Shown in pieces: positions 52,146-60,527 of a stretch of 64,000 bases of DNA. The DNA comes from an uncultured Kiloniellaceae bacterium (GTDB lineage: Bacteria > Pseudomonadota > Alphaproteobacteria > Kiloniellales > Kiloniellaceae), in assembly GCA_947500035.1 (NCBI GenBank), contig CANMQP010000013.1, positions 186,001 to 250,000 on the forward strand, read 5' to 3'. A program made the position numbers and the translations under genes. Every line of letters begins with the position of its first letter. Position 1 is the first letter of the stretch. A model generated the notes under the pieces. It saw only the letters and a list, made by a program, of their open reading frames with translations, did no database searches and was not told the origin of the DNA.

Positions 52146-53494
52146 GCCAGCCTGCCATGAGCCAGCCTGCCATGAGCCATCCTTCCACGACCGCGCCTTC
52201 TCACGATTTGGTCGGTGTCGGCCTCGGCCCCTCCAATCTCAGCCTGGCAGCTCTGCTGGAACCTGTGACCGATTTCCACGCGCGCTTTTTCGATCAGCGG
52301 CCGAAATTCGACTGGCACCCGGGCCTGATGCTGCCGGACGCGCGGCTGCAGACTTCTTTCCTGAAGGACCTCGTGACAGCCGCCGATCCCACCAATCCGC
52401 ACAGCTTTCTGGCCTATCTGGTGCACAAGAAGCGTTTCTACGATTTCGTAAATGCCTCCTTCGAGAACATCAGCCGGAGTGAATTTGCCGATTACCTGGG
52501 CTGGGTCGCATCGCGGGTCCGCAATGCCAGCTTTAACGCGGCCGTGCGGGAAATCGCGTTCGACGGCGCGCGGTTTCAGGTGCGCCGGGATCAGGATACA
52601 GACCTAGCCAAAAACCTCTGTATTGCGACCGGCCACAAACCGAACTTTCCCGATTGGGCGCCGTCACGGTCGGACGAGCGCTGCTTTCACGCCAGCGAGA
52701 TTATGCATCGTACGCCGGATGTCACAGGCAAGCGCGTGGCCATCGTCGGTGGCGGGCAAACAGGTGCCGAGGTCTTTCTGACCCTCGCACGGGAGGTGTT
52801 TGGGCAACCCGCGTCGGTCAACTGGATCAGCAGGCGGCCGAATTTCGACCAGCTCGACGACTCTCACTTCGCCGACGAATGCTTCACGCCCGATTACCTG
52901 CGGCTTTTCTTCCGGCTTCCGGAAGGCCGGAAGGCGGGCATCGTGGAGAGTCAAAAGCTCAAGAGTGACGGTATCTCGCCCTCTACTCTGCGCGAAGTCT
53001 ATCATCTGCTCTATCAGCGCCGGCATCTTTCGGACGATGATCGCCGTCTCACACTCTCGCCGGGCCGCGAGGTCGTCGGGCTTCAGGAGAAGGAAGAGGC
53101 ATTCAGCCTGAACGCGCACAACCTCATGATCGGAGAGGGAGAAGCGGTCCTGGCGGATGTCGTCATTCTCTGCACCGGCTACCAGACGCGCTTGCCCGAG
53201 ATTCTGCAGCCGATCATGGGGCGGATGGAGTTCGACAACCAAGGCCGTCCGAGGTTGGACGAGTCCTTCAAAGTTCTGTGGGACGCTCCTTCAGACCGGC
53301 GGATCTACATGCAGAACACAGCGCGCCACAGCCACGGCATCGCCGATCCTCAGTTGAGCCTCATGGCCTGGCGCAGCGCGGCCATCGTGAACGATTTGCT
53401 CGGACGGCAGGTCTATGACATTGAGCAGTGCCCGCCGGCCATCAACTGGATCTCGGAAAGCCAGAGCCAAGACGCAGGGACGGTTGCCGCCTGA
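52142..53494 (+). CDS. iucD: L-lysine N6-monooxygenase (IucD type)
   Basis: A 450-residue flavoprotein that hydroxylates lysine at N6, the first step of the pathway. FAD motif VGVGLGPSNLSLAALL near residue 22, NADPH motif VAIVGGGQTGAEVF, and the ATGHKP element (CIATGHKPNFP). The start at the ATG 52142 overlaps the iucC stop (ATGA). The first residues come from a 15-bp tandem repeat giving MSQPA-MSQPA-MSHPS, with three in-frame ATGs. The oxidase specificity (lysine versus ornithine) is inferred from the IucB/IucA/IucC context. Confidence 0.92.
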   Translation: MSQPAMSQPAMSHPSTTAPSHDLVGVGLGPSNLSLAALLEPVTDFHARFFDQRPKFDWHPGLMLPDARLQTSFLKDLVTAADPTNPHSFLAYLVHKKRFYDFVNASFENISRSEFADYLGWVASRVRNASFNAAVREIAFDGARFQVRRDQDTDLAKNLCIATGHKPNFPDWAPSRSDERCFHASEIMHRTPDVTGKRVAIVGGGQTGAEVFLTLAREVFGQPASVNWISRRPNFDQLDDSHFADECFTPDYLRLFFRLPEGRKAGIVESQKLKSDGISPSTLREVYHLLYQRRHLSDDDRRLTLSPGREVVGLQEKEEAFSLNAHNLMIGEGEAVLADVVILCTGYQTRLPEILQPIMGRMEFDNQGRPRLDESFKVLWDAPSDRRIYMQNTARHSHGIADPQLSLMAWRSAAIVNDLLGRQVYDIEQCPPAINWISESQSQDAGTVAA

Positions 53495-53588
53495 GGCCGA
53501 CAGCGGAACTCTAATCTCCCCATCAAGGACCGGATGCAGACCCGCTTGAACGCCCAAAAGCATAGGTATTTACGGTTGATTTCATTTT

Positions 53589-53609
53589 TGCGATTGATTC
53601 TTATTTGCA
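53589..53609. promoter_or_regulatory. Fur-like operator upstream of the siderophore receptor
   Basis: A 21-bp element with ATTGATTCTTA at its centre and TTTGCA at its end. It matches the reverse complement of 47315-47335 at 19 of 21 positions and lies about 120 bp before the receptor start. Iron-regulated control of the receptor apart from the biosynthetic operon is likely. Confidence 0.68.
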
Positions 53610-53731
53610 TATCTGAAATAAGCACTCAGTCATTGAATATGCCGCTGCGTGGGGTCGTATGAAGCTCGTATGACCCCTGCGCGCCTATAGGCCTGAGCGA
53701 CGGCGTTTTCAGGAAAATTCTGGGGGATTAC

Positions 53732-55882
53732 ATGAACATACGCTTTGCGTATCAAGCGTCGGTACTTGGTTTGGCGGTGAGTCTTGCCGCGGGTGCGGGA
53801 CAGAGCCAGGCTCAAGACACGACCGGCAGCGAAAACACCACACCTCCGGTTGAACTTGAGCCCGTCATCAATACGGCGACCCGGGCCCCGCGCCCGGTTT
53901 CCGCCATCCCCGGTTCCGTGGTGATCATCGACAGCGAGCAGATCGAGCAGCAGCTCTCGATCTCCAGCGACCCGGCGGACATCCTGTCGAAGTTCGTGCC
54001 CGGCTATTCCTCCAGCAACCAGACGGTGTCCGGTTCGGCGGAGACCTTCCGCGGACGCGGCGTGCAGGTGCTGGTCGACGGCGTATCGCGCAACACGCCC
54101 CTGCGCAATGTGTCGCGGATTATCTCCCTGATCGATCTCAACCAGATCGAGCGGATCGAGGTGGTCAACGGCGCCAGCAGCATCTACGGGAACGGCGCGA
54201 CCGGAGGCATCATCAACTTCATCACCAAAAAATCCACGGACGGCAAACCCTCGCTCGGCGTCAGCGTGGGCCTGCGCGCCTTTACGGCGGACGTCGAGGA
54301 CTCCCTGGCGCCGGAAGCCTCGCTCAGGCTCTCGGGCGACAACAGCCTCTTCGATTACCTGGCGGTGGTCACGGGCGAGATGACCCGCGACACCTTTGAT
54401 GGCGACGGCGACCGGCTGCCCGACGATCCCCTGCTCGGGCAGGGTGCCTTCGCGAACGGAGATTCCTATAACGGCCTGGTCAAGCTCGGACGGGATTTCG
54501 ACAACGACAGCAAACGCATCGAACTGACCGCGGAGCTCACCCGCTTCGACCAGCAGCCTGAGTTCTACACTGACTACGACACCGATCCGGTCAGCGTCGA
54601 CTTCGACGATCCATACGACGCCAAGAGCATCACCGAAGACTCGAACTATCAGGCGCTGAAGTTCGACGACCGCGAGTTCGCCCTGGGCAGTCTCTCGATC
54701 CAGGCTTTCCGCAACGATATCGAGAAGCGCTTTGCCGACGCCCGGCAGTCGGTCGCCAACCCGGCAGTGTACGTCAACACGGAAGAAGGCCAGACCACCC
54801 TGTTCGCGGACCAGCTGGGTCTGCGCACGACCGTCGATACCAAACTGGACAGCATCTACGAGAGCCTGGGCCTGACCTGGGGCTTCGACTTTACCCACGA
54901 TGAAACCACACAGCATTTCCAGGACGGCGTCGAGGCTATCGCGCCCATGGAACAGGACAGTTACGCCGGCTTTGCGCAGTTGGAGGTCGCACCCTTGGAC
55001 TGGCTGCAGCTGCGCGGCGGACTTCGTTACGAGCGTTTCAAGCTCGAACTCGAAGATTTCACCCGCCCCGCCTACAACTTCAACGGCGTTCCCCTGCCCG
55101 AGGTCGAGGTCTTCGGCGGCTCGGCAACCTACAGCGAAACGGTCTTCAACATCGGCGCTGTCGTCTACCTGAACGACGAAATCGAGGTCTTCGGCGCCTT
55201 TTCCCAAGGTTATTCCCTGCCCGACGTGGGTGGCTTTACCCGCCGCGCCGGTCTGGGAACCGCCGGTCCGGTGGACTTCTCCGACATCGCGCCGGAAGCG
55301 CAACTGGTGGACAACTACGAAGTGGGTATGCGCGGCGAGTGGGAGTCTTTCCGGGGCAATCTCAGCGCCTATATCAGCGAGTCGGACCTGGGCACGAGCT
55401 TCGACGTCTCGACCAACGAAGTCAGCCAGCAGAAAGAACGGGTCTACGGTTTCGAAGCGGTGGGCGAAGTCGATATCGACGATCAACTGACCCTCGGCAG
55501 CGTCTTTTCCTGGAGCGAGGGCAAGCGCGACCAGGATGGCGACGGCGACCTGGAGTCCTACCTGCCGAACAACCGCATCGGACCGCCGATGCGCCTGACA
55601 GGATACGCCACCTATGCGACGGACTTCGACCTGAACCTGCGCTTCGAAGCGCTCTATACCGGCTCGCGGGACCGGGACGACGGCGTGCAACGGGTCAAGA
55701 TCGACAACGCCCTGACGTTCAACCTCGCCGCAGATTATCCGGTACTCGACGGCAAGCTGAGCCTCGGCGTCGAGAACATCCTGGATGTGGAGTACGAAAA
55801 CCCGACGGCGAGCGCCTCGCGCAACCGCCCCGTCAATGGGTTCGGCCGCGTGGTCTCCCTGCGCTACAGCCGAACCTTCTAA
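53732..55882 (+). CDS. TonB-dependent siderophore receptor (IutA/FhuE-like)
   Basis: A 716-residue outer-membrane receptor with a signal peptide of about 28 residues. The plug domain has VINTATRAPRPVSAIPGSVVIIDSEQIEQQL, DILSKFVPGYSSSNQTV, GRGVQVLVDGVSRN and IERIEVVNGASSIYGNGATGGIINFITK. The barrel ends in LRYSRTF with the terminal phenylalanine expected of an outer-membrane protein. Following iucABCD in the order of aerobactin loci, it is the likely ferric-aerobactin receptor. It has its own Fur-like operator. Confidence 0.93.
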   Translation: MNIRFAYQASVLGLAVSLAAGAGQSQAQDTTGSENTTPPVELEPVINTATRAPRPVSAIPGSVVIIDSEQIEQQLSISSDPADILSKFVPGYSSSNQTVSGSAETFRGRGVQVLVDGVSRNTPLRNVSRIISLIDLNQIERIEVVNGASSIYGNGATGGIINFITKKSTDGKPSLGVSVGLRAFTADVEDSLAPEASLRLSGDNSLFDYLAVVTGEMTRDTFDGDGDRLPDDPLLGQGAFANGDSYNGLVKLGRDFDNDSKRIELTAELTRFDQQPEFYTDYDTDPVSVDFDDPYDAKSITEDSNYQALKFDDREFALGSLSIQAFRNDIEKRFADARQSVANPAVYVNTEEGQTTLFADQLGLRTTVDTKLDSIYESLGLTWGFDFTHDETTQHFQDGVEAIAPMEQDSYAGFAQLEVAPLDWLQLRGGLRYERFKLELEDFTRPAYNFNGVPLPEVEVFGGSATYSETVFNIGAVVYLNDEIEVFGAFSQGYSLPDVGGFTRRAGLGTAGPVDFSDIAPEAQLVDNYEVGMRGEWESFRGNLSAYISESDLGTSFDVSTNEVSQQKERVYGFEAVGEVDIDDQLTLGSVFSWSEGKRDQDGDGDLESYLPNNRIGPPMRLTGYATYATDFDLNLRFEALYTGSRDRDDGVQRVKIDNALTFNLAADYPVLDGKLSLGVENILDVEYENPTASASRNRPVNGFGRVVSLRYSRTF

Positions 55883-55912
55883 TCCAGAGCATAGCAGGCA
55901 GGCCATCCGACG

Positions 55913-56311
55913 ATGTTCACCTTCGATACGACCTCAGATCCCTTTCTCAGGATGAGCTTGACCGGGACGGTGACGGCGGCCGACGAACAAGACTACCTGG
56001 AGACACTGGCGTTGCTTGCGCAACGTCAATCGCCCTTCGGTCTGATTTCGATTATCGATATCGAAAGCGGCGAAGTCACCCACGAGACCCGCCGCGCGCA
56101 GAACATGTGGTTCAAGCAGAACCGCGCACATCTCGCAGAGGTCTGTTTCGGTCTGGTCCGCGTGCGTCCGCAAATAGATCCGGAAGAAAGTGACGAGACC
56201 TTCGTCCGGGCCATGCCCTTTCCCACGCGGCGCGTTGCACGCGAGGACGAAGTGCTGCCGATCCTGCGAGACTGGCTGGACCTATCCAACAGCAAGCGGG
56301 GCCAGGCATGA
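55913..56311 (+). CDS. Small protein between receptor and RhtX-like importer (SpoIIAA/STAS-like fold possible)
   Basis: A 132-residue cytosolic protein: FTFDTTSDPFLRMSLTGTVTAADEQDYLETLALLAQRQSPFGLISIIDIESGE, then RAQNMWFKQNRAHLAEVCFGLVRVRP. The alternating strand-helix pattern resembles the SpoIIAA/STAS-like fold often seen in small proteins of Proteobacteria. It follows the receptor by 30 bp and its stop overlaps the importer ATG (ATGA). Its role in iron uptake is unknown. Confidence 0.65.
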   Translation: MFTFDTTSDPFLRMSLTGTVTAADEQDYLETLALLAQRQSPFGLISIIDIESGEVTHETRRAQNMWFKQNRAHLAEVCFGLVRVRPQIDPEESDETFVRAMPFPTRRVAREDEVLPILRDWLDLSNSKRGQA

Positions 56312-57588
56312 CCGACTCCTCACCGGCCCCACCGGCTGAAGGCGTCGGGACGGCTGACGCTGTCAAGCGGATGCCGCCGGGCCGGGTTCTCGCGGTCCTC
56401 ACCGGTCTCTATATCGCGCAGGCCATTCCGATCTACCTCTTCATTGCCGCGCTGCCCGCGATTTTTCGCGAACAGGGCGTCTCGCGCAGCATGATCGGCG
56501 CCATCGGGGTGCTGCTGATCCCCTGGATCCTGAAGTTCCTCTGGGCCCCCATCGTCGATCGTTATCAGCTCTCGCGCCTGGGCCGCAGGCGCTCCTGGAT
56601 CCTGCCCATGCAGGCGACGATTATCGGCCTGATCCTGATCATGTCGCAGCTCTCGCCGGTGGACGACTTTTTCATCATCTTCGGGATTGCCTGCTTGGTC
56701 GCCCTCGCCGCCTCGACACAGGACATCGCCACCGACGGCTACGCGGTCGAGGTTCTCACCCCTGCCCAGCGCGCCTACGGCAACGCCATTCAGGGCGGCA
56801 GCATCGCAGCCGGCGTTCTGATCGGCAGCGCCTTCGCCCTTATCCTCTACGACAACTTCGGCTGGCAGGTCACGATGTTCTCGATCGCGGCCCTGGCGGG
56901 TCTCGCCGCCCTGCCGATCTGTCTGATGCAGGAAAAGAGTACGCCCGAGGAAAACGATACAGCGGGAAAGGAACGGCCCTCCCTGATGGCATTCCTGCGC
57001 CGTCCCGATTCCCTTCAGGTCCTGGCCTTCGCCCTGCTTTATCGCTGCAGCGAAGGCTTCGTGAAGCCCATGGAGCAACCCTTTCTGGTCGACAAAGGTC
57101 TCTCCCTGAGCCTTGTCGGCCTGACCAGCGGCGCCTCCGCCGCGACGGTGGGACTGGGAGGATCGCTCCTGGCGGCCTTCGTCATCCGCAAATACGGCCT
57201 CTTCACCTGCCTCTATGGACTGGGGCTCGCGCGCACGCTCTGCTTCGCCGGCTTTGCGCTGGCCGCAGCGAGCCAGACGACGACCGCGGCGGTTCTGATC
57301 GGGCTGGCCTTTTTCAATACGGTGATCCGCTACATGGAGGTGGTCGGCCTCTACAGCCTCTACATGGGCGCCAGTTCGCGGAACCAGCCTGCAACGGACT
57401 TTACCATCCTTTCCTGCGCCCAGCTGATCATCTATATGCTCGCCTCGATGGTCAGCGGCGTGCTGGCGGACTGGGTGGGCTACGCCCCGCTCTTTACCTT
57501 CGCGACGCTCCTGTCCCTGGTCGGCCTGATCTGGTGCATGCGGCAGATCCCGCAGAAGCATCCGGCTTATGCGGGCACATCGTCGTAA
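56308..57588 (+). CDS. RhtX/FptX-like siderophore inner-membrane importer (MFS)
   Basis: A 426-residue protein with 12 hydrophobic segments. The opening LTGLYIAQAIPIYLFIAALPAIFREQGVSRSMIGAIGVLLIPWILKFLWAPIVDRYQLSRLGRRRSWI and ASTQDIATDGYAVEVLTP are typical of the RhtX/FptX (AmpG-related) family, single-protein carriers that bring ferric siderophores across the inner membrane. No FhuBCD-type ABC genes are seen, so this protein is the likely second step after the TonB receptor. Confidence 0.88.
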   Translation: MTDSSPAPPAEGVGTADAVKRMPPGRVLAVLTGLYIAQAIPIYLFIAALPAIFREQGVSRSMIGAIGVLLIPWILKFLWAPIVDRYQLSRLGRRRSWILPMQATIIGLILIMSQLSPVDDFFIIFGIACLVALAASTQDIATDGYAVEVLTPAQRAYGNAIQGGSIAAGVLIGSAFALILYDNFGWQVTMFSIAALAGLAALPICLMQEKSTPEENDTAGKERPSLMAFLRRPDSLQVLAFALLYRCSEGFVKPMEQPFLVDKGLSLSLVGLTSGASAATVGLGGSLLAAFVIRKYGLFTCLYGLGLARTLCFAGFALAAASQTTTAAVLIGLAFFNTVIRYMEVVGLYSLYMGASSRNQPATDFTILSCAQLIIYMLASMVSGVLADWVGYAPLFTFATLLSLVGLIWCMRQIPQKHPAYAGTSS

Positions 57589-57725
57589 GTGGAAAGAATT
57601 GACATCGCATCCACGTGAGCCTGCAGGTGAGCCGGGCGGATAAGAAAGAGTCGCTTTTCGGACTTGCGGTCGTTCGCGCGATGGGGATCAATCGGGAGGT
57701 TTAAAACGCCCGGAGAGATCTCGCC

Positions 57726-58385
57726 ATGCCGACCAGCAGCAACAGCATCGAACGGGACGCCGCCGTCATGAAAGACTGGCTGGCGCATCCTCCCGATACG
57801 CAGTCCGTGGCCAATTTCCTGCCCGGACCCGGCATTCAGAAGCTGGACCTGCGCTTTGACATCGCAAAGCTGCGCGCGGCACTAAATGAGGCGCTGCAGC
57901 GGACCGCCTTCAAAGGCGATCTAGAGAAGGGCTTCGGAGCCTTCTCCCTCACCCGGCGGCCGGGGGTCGAGGTGGAGACCGCGAACGATCTCTCGGGGCG
58001 CTTCTACACCCGCGTGGACGAAAGCTACGAAGAGGTCGCGCGCGAGGACATCGTGGACGAGCATGCCTTCAGCGAATTCGTGCCCGCCTTCAAGGGCAGC
58101 TATTTCGAATTTCTGCACCAGGAACTGGTCAAGCGCTTTCCCATCGGCCGGATGCGGGTGCTGTCCAAGGGCACCTACAACTGCAACTCCTGGCACCGGG
58201 ACCCGGAGCCCCGGCTGCATATCCCGATCGTCACCAATCCAGGTGCGCTCTTTATCGTCAATCACCATGTCACCCATCTGCCCGCGGACGGATCGGTGTA
58301 TTTTACCGACACACGGGGTTATCATACCGCGCTGAATGGCGGCGAAAGCCACCGCGTGCACGTGGTCGCCGCCCTACCCACCTGA
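57726..58385 (+). CDS. Aspartyl/asparaginyl beta-hydroxylase domain protein
   Basis: A 219-residue protein of the 2-oxoglutarate/Fe(II) aspartyl/asparaginyl beta-hydroxylase family. Iron ligands lie in NSWHRDPEPRLHIPIVTNPG and DTRGYHTALNGG, and an arginine for 2-oxoglutarate in SHRVHVV. The protein is soluble and lacks the membrane anchor of animal forms. Known bacterial relatives hydroxylate aspartate or asparagine in peptides, including siderophores. It is 137 bp past the importer gene and 22 bp before the threonine aldolase gene. Substrate unknown. Confidence 0.85.
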   Translation: MPTSSNSIERDAAVMKDWLAHPPDTQSVANFLPGPGIQKLDLRFDIAKLRAALNEALQRTAFKGDLEKGFGAFSLTRRPGVEVETANDLSGRFYTRVDESYEEVAREDIVDEHAFSEFVPAFKGSYFEFLHQELVKRFPIGRMRVLSKGTYNCNSWHRDPEPRLHIPIVTNPGALFIVNHHVTHLPADGSVYFTDTRGYHTALNGGESHRVHVVAALPT

Positions 58386-58407
58386 TATCAAAAGGAAAAA
58401 ACGGCAG

Positions 58408-59514
58408 ATGGCGATGTACGAGGGCATGAAGACAGCGCAGACTGCGGGGGCAGGCGGCAATCGCCGCCGGATGATCGACCTGCGCAGCGACACGGTCACC
58501 AAACCCTCCGCCGGGATGCGCCAAGCCATGGCCGAAGCCGAAGTCGGTGACGACGTTTACGGCGAAGACCCGACCGTCGAAGCTCTGCAAACGAAAGCCG
58601 CCGATCTGCTGGGCAAGGAAGCCGGGCTTTTCCTGCCGACAGGGACACAGAGCAATCTGGTCGCCCTCATGACCCACTGCCAGCGCGGCGAGGAATACAT
58701 TGCCGGCGCCGGCAGCCACATCTTTCACGACGAAGCCGCGGGCGCGGCGGTGCTCGGCAGCATTTCACCTGTGGGCCTGCCCATGGACGAAAAGGGCGGA
58801 CTGCCCCCCGAGGCGGTCGAGAGCGCGATCAAAGCCGACGACCCGCACTATGCTGTCTCGCGGCTGGTCTGCCTGGAAAACACCTGTGGCGGCCGGGTTC
58901 AGGACCAGGACAACCTCGATGCCATCGCTGACCTGGCGCACGCGCGCGGCCTGAGCGTTCACATGGACGGCGCGCGCCTGATGAACGCCGCGGTCGCCTC
59001 GGACTGCCCTCCGGCGGATCTGGTCCGCAAGGCGGACACGGTCTCGCTCTGCCTCTCCAAGGGCCTGGGTACGCCGGTGGGTTCAGTCCTCTGCGGTCCG
59101 CGCGATTTCATCAAGCGAGCGCTCAGGGCGCGCAAAATCCTGGGCGGCGGCATGCGGCAGGCCGGGGTGCTGGCAGCCTGCGGGCTCTACGCCCTGGAGC
59201 ACAACATCGCGCGCATGGCCGAGGATCACCGGCGGGCAACCCGCCTGGCGGAAGGCCTGGCACAATTCCCGGCACTCAAGGTGATCCACGACCCGGACCA
59301 CACCAACATGCTGTTCGTAGCCCCGCGCGCGGAGGACCACAACGCGCTGCTGACGCATCTGGCAAGCGAAGGCATCGTGTTCGGAAGCCAGAAACCCTCA
59401 ATCCGGCTGGTGACACATCTTGACATCACCGACGAAGACGTGGAGACGATCATTTCGACGGTCGGCGACTACTTCGCAAAAACCAATCAAAATCTGGCGG
59501 CGGCGGGTAGCTAA
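58408..59514 (+). CDS. ltaE: Low-specificity L-threonine aldolase
   Basis: A 368-residue PLP enzyme that splits threonine or allo-threonine, and often other beta-hydroxy amino acids, into glycine and an aldehyde. Motifs: MIDLRSDTVTKPSAGM, VGDDVYGEDPTVEALQ, LPTGTQSNLVAL, VHMDGARLMNAAVA and the PLP lysine in SLCLSKGLGTPVGSVLCG. An ATG at 58414 is an alternative start. Its closeness to a beta-hydroxylase gene suggests a shared pathway making and cleaving beta-hydroxy amino acids. Confidence 0.92.
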   Translation: MAMYEGMKTAQTAGAGGNRRRMIDLRSDTVTKPSAGMRQAMAEAEVGDDVYGEDPTVEALQTKAADLLGKEAGLFLPTGTQSNLVALMTHCQRGEEYIAGAGSHIFHDEAAGAAVLGSISPVGLPMDEKGGLPPEAVESAIKADDPHYAVSRLVCLENTCGGRVQDQDNLDAIADLAHARGLSVHMDGARLMNAAVASDCPPADLVRKADTVSLCLSKGLGTPVGSVLCGPRDFIKRALRARKILGGGMRQAGVLAACGLYALEHNIARMAEDHRRATRLAEGLAQFPALKVIHDPDHTNMLFVAPRAEDHNALLTHLASEGIVFGSQKPSIRLVTHLDITDEDVETIISTVGDYFAKTNQNLAAAGS

Positions 59515-59603
59515 CGCGGCTTTCGGGTGATATGAAGCGTCTGGATTGCTGAATTCACCAAGCAGTTCGGCAAACGGCATCCTTCCAGGGAAAGACGACT
59601 ATC

Positions 59604-60527
59604 GTGTTCGACGGTCCGCAGATGAATACGGACAGAGCCTTTGCGCGCTATGAAGCGGTCCGCGAGAGACTGCCAACAGCTGCGTTTCCCGCAACTTCAA
59701 TCGAGGCCGAAAACCTCGGGGACCTGGCCGGGGAATTCGATGTCTTCGTGCTGGATGCCTTCGGGGTGATCAACGTCGGCAATACCGCGATTCCCGGCGC
59801 GCCAGCACGCATCGCGGCCCTGCAGGCCATGGGGAAGGAAACCTATGTCCTGACCAACGGTGCGAGCTTCAATGCCGCGGCTGCGCGCGCCAAGTACACG
59901 CGCATGGGTTACAGCTTCGACGCCTCGCGGATCGTCGCAAGCCGGGATGTCTTGGCCAGCCATATGAGCGACTTTGCCCCTGATTTCAAATGGGGCTTCA
60001 TGGCCTTTAGCGAGTCCAGGATCGAGGAGCTTTGCGCCAACCCGCATCGGCTGGAAGATGACCCGGCCCACTATGACGCGGTGGAGGGCTTCATCCTGCT
60101 CTCAAGCATCGGCTGGACACGTCCCCGACAGGAGCTTTTGGTCCGGTCCCTGCAAAAGAACAAACGTCCGGTGCTGGTTGGCAATCCGGACCTCGTCGCG
60201 CCGCTGGAGGCTTCTCTCTCCTTCGAGCCCGGTTTTTTTGCCCATGACATTGCGGACCGCACCGGGGTTGAACCACGCTTCTTCGGCAAACCCTTTGCAA
60301 ATGCCTTCGAGGAAGTCGCCCGCCGCATCGAGCGCGACCGCCCCGGGACGCCGGGCCATCGCATTGCCATGGTGGGCGACACGCTGCACACCGATATCCT
60401 CGGTGGCGCCGCCGCCGGGTTCCGTACGGTGCTGGTGACCGACCACGGCCTCTTCAAGGGACACGAAATCGCGCCCTACATTGCGGAATCCCAAATCGTT
60501 CCTGACTTTATCGTGCGGACGACCTAA
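59604..60527 (+). CDS. HAD-superfamily hydrolase, class IIA (NagD/TIGR01459-like)
   Basis: A 307-residue cytosolic phosphatase. Nucleophile motif VFVLDAFGVINVGN (the second Asp of DxD is replaced: DAFGV), cap-domain entry YVLTNGASFN, and acidic motif VGDTLHTDILGGAAAGFRTVLVTDHG. In canonical class IIA enzymes the nucleophile motif is DxDGV, so the altered position may change activity. Its stop overlaps that of the convergent CoA transferase gene (CTAA at 60524-60527). Confidence 0.86.
   Translation: MFDGPQMNTDRAFARYEAVRERLPTAAFPATSIEAENLGDLAGEFDVFVLDAFGVINVGNTAIPGAPARIAALQAMGKETYVLTNGASFNAAAARAKYTRMGYSFDASRIVASRDVLASHMSDFAPDFKWGFMAFSESRIEELCANPHRLEDDPAHYDAVEGFILLSSIGWTRPRQELLVRSLQKNKRPVLVGNPDLVAPLEASLSFEPGFFAHDIADRTGVEPRFFGKPFANAFEEVARRIERDRPGTPGHRIAMVGDTLHTDILGGAAAGFRTVLVTDHGLFKGHEIAPYIAESQIVPDFIVRTT

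Noticed and set aside
53630-55906. 758-codon frame on the minus strand
   Set aside because: Antisense to the TonB receptor, whose domains are unmistakable; the shadow has no protein-like motifs.
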